This document shows, piece after piece, positions 1 to 5,937 of a stretch of 8,545 nucleotides of DNA. A program made the position numbers and the translations under genes. Position 1 is the first letter of the stretch, and each line of letters begins with the position of its first letter. The notes below the pieces were generated by a model, which saw nothing but the letters and a program-made list of their open reading frames with translations, ran no database searches and was not told where the DNA came from. Origin of the DNA: Alphaproteobacteria bacterium (GTDB lineage: Bacteria > Pseudomonadota > Alphaproteobacteria > UBA9219). Location: positions 1 to 8,545 of the forward strand of contig JAGWKW010000052.1 in assembly GCA_028865155.1 (NCBI GenBank). The letters are read 5' to 3'.

Positions 1-482
1 AGGCACAAAAGGGCGGCATAAAGCGGCAGCATCCAGCCAAGGCTGAGAATCGAATAATGAAACAGGTAATAGACGACAAGATAGGCGGGCGCGACCGATA
101 CGATGCAGCGCACGGTGCCCAGCGTCATCAGGCTCGCGATATAATCGCGCAGGCGTAACGGGCTGGCGAACAGATGGCCCAAATTGCGCGACCAGACTTC
201 TTCCATATACATGATCATGATCGCCATGACCGTGCGCATGACGATTTCGGCCAGCATGACGCCGGAAAGATACGCGCTGCTTAAAACGGACGTGTGGCCC
301 AGATAGCGAACCATCGACAGGCTGACGAAACCGAACAGCGCCATGTTCAGCATCGGCCAGTACATCATTTCGACCAGTCGCGGCCAGGATTCGACGTAAA
401 GATAGATATGGCGCAGCGCCAGCGCTTTCAGGCGGCGCGGGAACGGGTTGGGCGCGACGGCTTCAAGAGCGGGCGATGTCAA
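1..482 (-). CDS. ABC-2 type transporter permease, C-terminal part outside the window
   Basis: This is the membrane subunit of an ABC-2 type exporter, encoded directly after its ATPase. The visible 160 residues begin with a short cytoplasmic segment containing PNPFPRRLKAL, then a helix around residues 36-58, another around 67-93, a third around 115-141 and the start of a fourth from about 147. Between the second and third helices lies EEVWSRNLGHLFASPLR, which matches the cytoplasmic EE..RNL..L..SPL pattern typical of ABC-2 permeases, where the ATPase couples. I chose the TTG at 482-480 because an AAGAGG ribosome-binding site lies six bases before it and no ATG occurs before residue 39. This start overlaps the ATPase end by 20 bases, implying translational coupling. 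The substrate cannot be told from the sequence. The family call is firm, the start less so. Confidence 0.85.
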   Translation of the reverse strand, partial: MTSPALEAVAPNPFPRRLKALALRHIYLYVESWPRLVEMMYWPMLNMALFGFVSLSMVRYLGHTSVLSSAYLSGVMLAEIVMRTVMAIMIMYMEEVWSRNLGHLFASPLRLRDYIASLMTLGTVRCIVSVAPAYLVVYYLFHYSILSLGWMLPLYAALLC

Positions 483-1194
483 GGAACACCTCTTCCAGAT
501 TGGCGCGATCGAACTGCGCGAGCAGGTCTTTGGGCGCGGCGCGCGCGACGATCTTGCCTTTTTTCATCATGATGACGTCGTCGCACATGCGTTCGACTTC
601 GTACATATTGTGCGACGACATGAAGATCGTCGCGCCTGTTTCCTTGCGGTAGTCGAGCAGCAGGCTGCGCACCCAATCCGCCGTGTCGGGATCGAGCGAG
701 GCGGTCGGCTCGTCGAGCAGTAAAAGGCGTGGGCGGTTGAGCAGCGATTTGGCCAGCGACGCGCGCGTGCGTTGCCCGGCCGACAGCGAGCCATGGCGGC
801 GGTCGAGCAGTTCCGCGATCTGCAGCCGTGCGCCCAGCTCCGCGATGCGGGCGGGAAGGCTAGCGACGCCGTACAGATGCCCATAGACGGTCAGATTCTG
901 CCGAACCGTGAGCCGGTTGGGCAGGTCGACATAAGGCGACGAGAAATTGACGTATGGCGCGATCAAATCGCGCCGGGTCTGCAAATCATGGCCAAAAATC
1001 CGGATTTCGCCCGATGTCGGTGCAAGAAGCCCCAGCAGCATGCCCATCGTCGTGCTTTTGCCCGCGCCGTTGCCGCCCAGAAGCGCGGTAATGCTGCCCG
1101 TCGCGACCGAAAGGTCGATGCCGTCGACGGCGGGGGTGCCGTCGAAGACTTTTGTCAACTTGCTGGTATATATGGATATTTCCTGGATTTGCAT
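463..1194 (-). CDS. ABC-2 type transporter ATP-binding protein
   Basis: This is the nucleotide-binding subunit that powers the exporter whose permease follows and overlaps it. Numbering from the ATG at 1194 (243 residues), it has a Walker A motif GGNGAGKST at 40-48, the ABC signature LSAGQ at 137-141, a Walker B LLLLDEPT at 157-164 and the switch histidine H195 in SSHN. The C-terminal NLEEVFLDIAR is typical of ATPases of ABC-2 exporters. The usual Q-loop glutamine is not obvious: the region reads VNFSSPYVDLPNRLTV at 82-97. An in-frame TTG at 1206 would add four residues. Neither start has a clear Shine-Dalgarno, but the ATG gives a more reasonable leader behind the promoter at 1226-1254. The exported substrate is unknown. 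Confidence 0.93.
   Translation of the reverse strand: MQIQEISIYTSKLTKVFDGTPAVDGIDLSVATGSITALLGGNGAGKSTTMGMLLGLLAPTSGEIRIFGHDLQTRRDLIAPYVNFSSPYVDLPNRLTVRQNLTVYGHLYGVASLPARIAELGARLQIAELLDRRHGSLSAGQRTRASLAKSLLNRPRLLLLDEPTASLDPDTADWVRSLLLDYRKETGATIFMSSHNMYEVERMCDDVIMMKKGKIVARAAPKDLLAQFDRANLEEVFLDIARS
489..494 (-). promoter_or_regulatory. Ribosome-binding site for the permease TTG start
   Basis: On the minus strand AAGAGG (one mismatch to AGGAGG) lies six bases before the TTG at 482-480. It sits inside the last codons of the ATPase gene and is the main reason for choosing that start. Confidence 0.5.
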
Positions 1195-1225
1195 AAAAAC
1201 GGTCAAAAATGTTGATCAAGTGCGC

Positions 1226-1254
1226 ATGATAATGGTTCCCGTGGCGTCTGTCAT
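1226..1254 (-). promoter_or_regulatory. Predicted sigma70-type promoter of the ABC exporter operon
   Basis: Read on the minus strand, ATGACA (1254-1249, five of six to TTGACA) is followed after exactly 17 bases by TATCAT (1231-1226, five of six to TATAAT). Initiation would fall near 1219, about 25 bases before the ATG of the ATPase or about 12 before the alternative TTG. This is a pattern match only. Confidence 0.55.
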
Positions 1255-1284
1255 GCCGGGTTTTTTAACCTGACGTTCACCAGT

Positions 1285-1320
1285 TGGGGGATAAGCTCGG
1301 AACATCCGGAATATCCCCCA
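1285..1320. repeat. Perfect 9-bp inverted repeat abutting the start of the PAS/HD-GYP-like gene
   Basis: TGGGGGATA at 1285-1293 is the exact reverse complement of TATCCCCCA at 1312-1320, with an 18-base loop. The last base of the right arm is the A of the proposed ATG. In RNA it would form a GC-rich hairpin over the ribosome-docking region; in DNA it could be an operator. The loop also holds two similar units, TCGGAACA and TCCGGAATA. The role is inferred, the repeat itself is plain. Confidence 0.6.
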
Positions 1321-2576
1321 TGGCCGCTATGACCGATATTTTGCGCGCTCCCTCTTTGCCGAAAAGATCGATGCTGGCGACGTATCTCGGTTTCGCCGTC
1401 CTGCTGGCCGCGAGCGGGGCGGGCTTATGGTGGGGAACGCGCCCGCCGATGGCGGACAAAAACCTTGTCGAACTCGTTTTCTTCGTCTATGCGCCGCTTG
1501 CCTTGCTCGTCGCGCTTGCGGTGCGCGAGGCGACCAGGGCCGGGGAACGTTTTTCCTCGACCGGCTTTATCGGCCAGGTCGACCAGCTGCAAAAGCGGCT
1601 CAACGAACAGGACGACCTGATCCGCTCGATCAGCGACTACGCGCCGTCGGCGCTGACCATCTATAACGACAAAAACGAATACTGGTTCGTGAATAAAAGC
1701 GCGGCCGAACGTCTCGGCCTGTCCGCCGGCACCGTCGTCGGCAAAATGCCGGCCGCGCTTCTCGGCGCCGACAAAGGCCGCAGGATCGAGCGCAGCCTCG
1801 ACGAAGTCAGAAAAACCGGGCAGGCGCTCGACCAGCTCGAACAGGAACAGGCCGGCGGCAAGCGGCGTTACACCCAGACGCACTATCTGCCGATGCCGCC
1901 GGTCGGGACTTTTTCGGGCGGCGTCGTCGCGCGCGAAGAAGACGTGACGCAGATCATGGTCGAACGCGAACGCCGCGAAGACATGCTGCGCCAGGTCATC
2001 GCGACGCTCGTCGCCGTCGTCGACCGCCGCGACCCATACGCGTCCGGCCATTCCGCGCGCGTCGGCCGGCTGGCGCGCATGATGGCGACGGAAATGCAGC
2101 TTTCGGAACGCGACGTCGAAGCCGCCGAAATCGCCGGGTCGCTGATGAATTTCGGCAAGGTTCTGGTCTCGCGGTCGATCCTGACCAAAAACGGCGGCCT
2201 GACGCAGGACGAGTTGCAGCGCATCCGCGACGGCATCATGACGTCCGCCGACATTCTGGCGCTGATCGATTTCGGCGCGCCGGTCGTGCCGACATTGCGG
2301 CAGGCGCTCGAACGCGTCGACGGCAAGGGCGTGCCGGACGGGCTCAAGGCCGACGCGATTTTGATCACCGCGCGCATCGTTGCTGTCGCCAATGCTTATG
2401 TCGCGCTGGTCAGCCCGCGCGCCTATCGCCCCGGCATGGATCTGCTCGAAGCCATCGAGCGGCTCGAACAGGATGCGGGCGCCGCCTTCGATCCGCGCGT
2501 CATCGCCGCGCTGCAAAATTACCTGCGCAAGAATGCCGGCCAGCTCGGCTGGCTTACGGTCGTTAGAGCCGTTTAA
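1320..2576 (+). CDS. Membrane-anchored PAS protein with degenerate HD-GYP-like domain
   Basis: The 418-residue product (from the ATG at 1320) has two membrane helices at about 21-39 and 49-68 and a short coiled-coil-like linker at 86-104. A PAS-like domain follows at about 105-210 (DYAPSALTIYNDKNEYWFVN), then a C-terminal region at about 228-405 that follows the HD-GYP scaffold closely: DRRDPYASGHSARVGRLA at 236-253, GKVLVSRSILTKNGGLTQDE at 279-298, DGKGVPDGLKAD at 334-345 and ARIVAVANAY at 351-360. HD-GYP proteins normally hydrolyse cyclic-di-GMP using a metal centre. Here only H244 of the expected ligands is kept. The HD pair is MN (276-277), the paired histidines before DG.G are AL (329-330), GYP is GVP, and the aspartate of VADAY is asparagine. 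It is therefore probably a non-catalytic binder or signalling scaffold; this is inference. A TTG at 1284 could extend it by 12 residues. No clear Shine-Dalgarno is seen for either start. Confidence 0.88.
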   Translation: MAAMTDILRAPSLPKRSMLATYLGFAVLLAASGAGLWWGTRPPMADKNLVELVFFVYAPLALLVALAVREATRAGERFSSTGFIGQVDQLQKRLNEQDDLIRSISDYAPSALTIYNDKNEYWFVNKSAAERLGLSAGTVVGKMPAALLGADKGRRIERSLDEVRKTGQALDQLEQEQAGGKRRYTQTHYLPMPPVGTFSGGVVAREEDVTQIMVERERREDMLRQVIATLVAVVDRRDPYASGHSARVGRLARMMATEMQLSERDVEAAEIAGSLMNFGKVLVSRSILTKNGGLTQDELQRIRDGIMTSADILALIDFGAPVVPTLRQALERVDGKGVPDGLKADAILITARIVAVANAYVALVSPRAYRPGMDLLEAIERLEQDAGAAFDPRVIAALQNYLRKNAGQLGWLTVVRAV

Positions 2577-3454
2577 TTTCCAGATTTCAAAACGATCAGC
2601 GCGGCAGCGCAGGCGACGACGCCCAGTCCCGCCCAGATGCGTCCCGTCGCAGGCCTGCCCATCGCGCGATAGGCCAGCAAAATCAAAACCGAATCCAGAT
2701 AGCGGACGGCGGAAACATAGGCCGGGTTATCGACATTATAGACGGCATAGACCGTCGCCGCGATGGCGAAGGCTGCCGGCAGGCCAACGCCGAATCCGGC
2801 TTTGATGGCGGCGCCCCCGAACATTGCGCGCGGTGGAACCGGGCGCTTGACCGCATAATAGGCCAGCCACATCGCGATCATGATGACCGCCTCGACGAAG
2901 ACGTAAGCATAAACGCCCTGGCCGATATCGGCCTGCATCGTGATGTATTTCGTGCTGACGCTGCCGACAATGCTTGCGAACAGAACGAACCAGACCGTCC
3001 GTAGCGCCTGCGTCGTGACCTTGCAATCCTTGAGCCGCCACGCGAACAGAGCCAGAAGGCACAAAACCGCGACGATGACCGCGCTGCGAACCGGCGTGGC
3101 AATATAGGCCAAAGCCAGATGCGGATCGACCGCAAACCATAAAAAGAAGCTGACGATGGTCGCGATGGGAATGACGCGCGCAATCACGGCTGCACCAGAC
3201 GCGTTGATGCCGCGATAAAAAATCACGTCGCTGACCACCCACAAAAGCGACTGTGCCGCAAGCAGCGCATAGTAAAAAGGGTTGGACGGCAATCCGTGAA
3301 GCACGACGAACGGCGCCATGACGACGGCGCAAACAACCTTGCACCAAAAGGCCATCGGAAAGGGCGCCGCTTTCAGTTTTTCCTGCGTCAGCATCTGCGC
3401 GGCCGACAGGCTTGCCCCCAGAAAACCGAAAACGGCCCAAAGCGGCAGGGCCAT
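2573..3454 (-). CDS. DMT/EamA-like multi-pass membrane protein downstream of phaC
   Basis: This 293-residue, very hydrophobic protein has about ten predicted membrane helices, in the two-half arrangement of the drug/metabolite transporter (DMT, EamA) superfamily. The first half holds YRGINASGAAVIARVIPIATIV and the second YAVYNVDNPAYVSAVRYLDSVLI, each resembling the helix-pair region of a DMT repeat. The ATG lies one base after the phaC stop codon, so it is almost certainly co-transcribed and probably translationally coupled with phaC; no strong ribosome-binding site of its own is visible. Its TAA shares bases with the TAA of the convergent upstream-strand gene. The substrate is unknown, and the family assignment rests on fold pattern rather than a diagnostic motif. 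It is not the same subfamily as the second transporter at 6900-7835, to which it has no obvious similarity. Confidence 0.8.
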   Translation of the reverse strand: MALPLWAVFGFLGASLSAAQMLTQEKLKAAPFPMAFWCKVVCAVVMAPFVVLHGLPSNPFYYALLAAQSLLWVVSDVIFYRGINASGAAVIARVIPIATIVSFFLWFAVDPHLALAYIATPVRSAVIVAVLCLLALFAWRLKDCKVTTQALRTVWFVLFASIVGSVSTKYITMQADIGQGVYAYVFVEAVIMIAMWLAYYAVKRPVPPRAMFGGAAIKAGFGVGLPAAFAIAATVYAVYNVDNPAYVSAVRYLDSVLILLAYRAMGRPATGRIWAGLGVVACAAALIVLKSGN

Positions 3455-3455
3455 A

Positions 3456-5531
3456 TTATACCGCGCGCATTTTGACGTAAGAGCCTGGCGCGGCCTCGAT
3501 GCCTTCCGGGGGCTGGCGCGGCGCCATGTCTTCGCCCGCGCGTTCTTTAAGCCATTCGGCCCATGCCGGCCACCACGATCCCTTATGTTCGACCGCGCCT
3601 TTCAGCCAGTCTTCGGGGTCTTCGGGGCATTGCGGGTTGGTCGCATAGCCGTATTTCTCGGCTGCCGGAGGATTGACGATGCCCGCGACATGGCCGGAAC
3701 CGGACAGGACGAAGGTGACAGACCCTTTATAGATTTGCGTTCCGGCATAGACGGATGTCCACGGCGCGATATGGTCTTCGCGCGTCGAAAGCATGAAAGT
3801 CGGCGTGTCGATCTGCGTCAGGTCGAGCGGAACCTCTTTCATCTTGAGCGCGTTCGGGATAACCAGCTTGTTTTCAAGATACATCTTGCGCAGGTAATAG
3901 CTGTGCATCGCGGCGGGCAGGTTGGTCGAATCCGTGTTCCAGTACAGAATGTCGAACGGGAACGGCTCGCGGCCGAGCATGTAATTGTTGATGACGAAAG
4001 GCCATATCAGATCGTTCGCGCGCAGCAAATTGAACGTCATGATCAAACTGCCCGCATCCATGAAACCCTGCCGCGCCATGCGGTCTTCGAGCATCGAGAT
4101 CTGCTCCTCGTCGATGAAGACGCCAAGATCGCCCGGATTGGCGAAATCGACCATTGCCGCGAGATAGGACGCGCTTTTGACGCGCGGCAAATCGGCAGGG
4201 TAGGGATCGGCCTTCTTTAAATAGGCAAGCGTGCAGGCCAGCAGCGTGCCGCCGATGCAGTAGCCGGTGGCGTTGACTTCCTCCTCGCCCGTGACGCGCT
4301 TGACCTCGCGCAGCGCGGCCAGCGCCCCCTTGTCCATATAATCCTCGAACTGCGTCAGCGCATGGCGCTTGGTCGGGTTGATCCACGAAACGCAGAAAAC
4401 CGTGAAGCCCTGCGAGACCAGATAGCGCATCAGCGAATTTTTTTCGCGCAGATCGAGGATATAATATTTGTTGATCCATGGCGGCAGGATCAGCAAAGGC
4501 ACGCGCTTGACCGACGGCGTCGACGGCGCGTACTGGATCAACTGCATCAATTCGTTTTGGTAAACGACCCGGCCCGGCGTCGCGGCGATATTCTTGCCGG
4601 TCTCGAAAGCGTGATAATCGGTCATGCGGATTTGCGGCACGCCGTTGCCGCGTTCCATATCCGCCAGCAAATTCTCAAGCCCCTTGACCAGGTTTTCGCC
4701 ATGCGTTTCGTAGGTCGCGCGCAAGACTTCGGGGTTGGTCAGCCAGAAATTATTCGGCGCGGTCGCGTCGAGGAACAGCTTGGTGTAAAACTCGATCTTC
4801 TTGGCCAGCTTGCCCTTGATGCTCGCGCTTTCGTGCCGGACGAGGCGCTGCGTCTCGTCCACCGCCGAAAGGTAGGATTGCTTGAGAAAATCGAACAGCC
4901 AGTTGGTCTGCCAGTCCTTGGCCTGAAAACGCTTGTCGCTTTTGGGCGTTTGCATGACGGGCGAGGTTTGCAGCCCCTGCATCCGTTGCAGCGTCGCGCG
5001 CGTGATGTCGAGCCCGTGCTGCCAGATCGCAAGCTGCGTTTCGGTATAGGCTTCAGGGTCGCCCGCGATCCGCTCGGCCAGCGCGGTCAGCGAATCCAGC
5101 ATCGGAAAAGGCGTGAACAAAGGCGGCTCGACCTGCTTGCCGCGCATCCGTTCCATATAGGCGGCGATCAGCTCGCGGCTGCGCTCGCCGACATGCAGCA
5201 TGATCTGCGACCATTCGACCGGGTCGAAACAGAGCGGGCGTTCAGGTTGAGTTTCGGCGGCATTCGGCTTTGCGTTCGCACGCGCTTCCGGTTCGGGGGC
5301 AGATTCTGGCCGGTGTTCCGGCTTCGGCGCGGGTTCCGCTTCCGCTTGCGGATCGGGAGCAGGTTCCGATTTTGCCGCGGTTTTTGGGATGGTTTGCGCC
5401 TCGGCCAGCCTTTTTTCCATGGCCTGACGCAGCGCCGCGACCGCGTCGAGCGTCTTGTCCGTCTTCTGTGCGCGCACCGTGCCGGACGTCTCGTCAGGCT
5501 GGGCGGCGGGAGGTTCGTCTGCTATGGTCAT
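3456..5531 (-). CDS. phaC: Class I poly(3-hydroxyalkanoate) synthase
   Basis: PhaC polymerises (R)-3-hydroxyacyl-CoA, usually 3-hydroxybutyryl-CoA, into storage polyester at the granule surface. The product has 691 residues. The lipase-like box GYCIGGT contains the nucleophile C425; D586 (REDHIAPW) and H614 (SGSGHVAGIVNPP) complete the triad. The spacings C-D 161 and C-H 189 equal those I recall for Ralstonia/Cupriavidus PhaC (C319, D480, H508). Other family marks are the N-terminal domain's NPEVL, the IPPW-like LPPWINKYYILDL, HKGSWWPAW, and the C-terminal APGSYVK. The protein is about 100 residues longer than the roughly 590 usual for class I, and the excess is all N-terminal: residues 1-98 include a proline/glutamate/alanine-rich stretch. 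The start ATG has no good Shine-Dalgarno, and the next methionine is residue 38. No phasin, phaA, phaB or regulator gene lies in the window. A membrane protein gene follows one base later. Confidence 0.97.
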   Translation of the reverse strand: MTIADEPPAAQPDETSGTVRAQKTDKTLDAVAALRQAMEKRLAEAQTIPKTAAKSEPAPDPQAEAEPAPKPEHRPESAPEPEARANAKPNAAETQPERPLCFDPVEWSQIMLHVGERSRELIAAYMERMRGKQVEPPLFTPFPMLDSLTALAERIAGDPEAYTETQLAIWQHGLDITRATLQRMQGLQTSPVMQTPKSDKRFQAKDWQTNWLFDFLKQSYLSAVDETQRLVRHESASIKGKLAKKIEFYTKLFLDATAPNNFWLTNPEVLRATYETHGENLVKGLENLLADMERGNGVPQIRMTDYHAFETGKNIAATPGRVVYQNELMQLIQYAPSTPSVKRVPLLILPPWINKYYILDLREKNSLMRYLVSQGFTVFCVSWINPTKRHALTQFEDYMDKGALAALREVKRVTGEEEVNATGYCIGGTLLACTLAYLKKADPYPADLPRVKSASYLAAMVDFANPGDLGVFIDEEQISMLEDRMARQGFMDAGSLIMTFNLLRANDLIWPFVINNYMLGREPFPFDILYWNTDSTNLPAAMHSYYLRKMYLENKLVIPNALKMKEVPLDLTQIDTPTFMLSTREDHIAPWTSVYAGTQIYKGSVTFVLSGSGHVAGIVNPPAAEKYGYATNPQCPEDPEDWLKGAVEHKGSWWPAWAEWLKERAGEDMAPRQPPEGIEAAPGSYVKMRAV
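5238..5369 (-). other. Low-complexity Pro/Glu/Ala segment of PhaC
   Basis: Codons 55-98 of phaC encode a segment made largely of proline, glutamate and alanine, with imperfect units of the type EPAP, KPEH and APEPEA. It is likely disordered and lies ahead of the conserved synthase N-terminal domain, which begins near residue 100 (LCFDPVEWSQIM). Confidence 0.8.
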
Positions 5532-5558
5532 GGCGTGACAGGAAGATTTCGCGGAGTG

Positions 5559-5586
5559 ATTCTACATGAAACGAATCGGTTGTGCA
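5559..5586 (-). promoter_or_regulatory. phaC: Candidate phaC promoter
   Basis: On the minus strand TGCACA (5586-5581, four of six to TTGACA) is followed after 16 bases by TAGAAT (5564-5559, five of six to TATAAT). Initiation near 5552 would give a leader of about 20 bases to the phaC ATG. The -10 lies just before the start codon of the divergent lipoprotein gene and the -35 is inside that gene, so the two transcription units would interfere. This is a motif match only. Confidence 0.38.
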
Positions 5587-5937
5587 TCACTTATCGTCGT
5601 TTTGATGCTGGCTGGATGCGACAGCCTCGGGCTGCCGAACATCTTCGCATCCGATCAGGTGCCGCAGACGGTCAAGGATCAGCCGCGCGCCGTCAGCGCG
5701 CCGCCGCCGCTCGGCGACAATACGCCGTGGCCGCGCCTCGGAGACGTGCCGTTCAAGCCCATGGATTTTACGCCGCTTGCGACATCGGATCGTTACATGA
5801 ACGAAATGTCCGCCGACCGCGCCGCCGCGCAAAAAATCGAACAGGAAACGGACACGCAAAACGAAACGCAACCGCAACAATTTGTGCCCCAATTCGGCGC
5901 GCTGAAACCTCCGCAATTTCCGAAAGGACAGCAGTAA
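5566..5937 (+). CDS. Small predicted lipoprotein upstream of hom
   Basis: The 123-residue product starts MKRIGCASLIVVLMLAGCDS: two basic residues, a hydrophobic stretch and the lipobox LAGC with the acylated cysteine at residue 18. This is a clear signal peptidase II substrate. The residue after the cysteine is aspartate, which in E. coli would favour inner-membrane retention; whether that rule holds here is uncertain. The mature part has no recognised domain. It is proline-rich (APPPLGDNTPWPRLGDVPFKP), then a probably helical stretch around 76-98 (SDRYMNEMSADRAAAQKIEQ), then a glutamine/proline-rich tail. The ATG at 5566 has a GGAG ribosome-binding site nine bases upstream. Its TAA directly abuts the GTG of hom, so the two form an operon. 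The phaC start is only 34 bases away on the other strand. Function unknown. Confidence 0.85.
   Translation: MKRIGCASLIVVLMLAGCDSLGLPNIFASDQVPQTVKDQPRAVSAPPPLGDNTPWPRLGDVPFKPMDFTPLATSDRYMNEMSADRAAAQKIEQETDTQNETQPQQFVPQFGALKPPQFPKGQQ
5923..5928 (+). promoter_or_regulatory. hom: Ribosome-binding site deciding the GTG start of hom
   Basis: AAAGGA lies nine bases before the GTG at 5938 and inside the final codons of the lipoprotein gene. It supports the GTG immediately after the lipoprotein stop as the true start of hom. Confidence 0.6.

Noticed and set aside
1255..1272. GGTT-TTTT-AACC in the divergent spacer, considered as a terminator
   Set aside because: The stem is only four base pairs, and both flanking genes start rather than end here.
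1425..2516. Minus-strand open frame of 363 codons opposite the PAS/HD-GYP-like gene
   Set aside because: The plus-strand protein has clear membrane helices and HD-GYP-like motifs; the antisense translation is rich in Arg, Asp, Ala and His with no motif.
2556..2580. ACGG...CCGT followed by TTTAATTT at the end of the PAS/HD-GYP-like gene, considered as a terminator
   Set aside because: A four-base stem with a nine-base loop is too weak to call.
3451..3466. Perfect TATAAT on the minus strand at the phaC stop, considered as a promoter for the EamA-like gene
   Set aside because: No acceptable -35 lies 16-18 bases upstream (CTCTTA at 17). The bases are explained by the last phaC codon, the stop codon and the next start codon.
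3318..4220. Plus-strand open frame of 300 codons opposite phaC and its neighbour
   Set aside because: It crosses two real minus-strand genes, has no recognisable domain and shows shadow-type composition.
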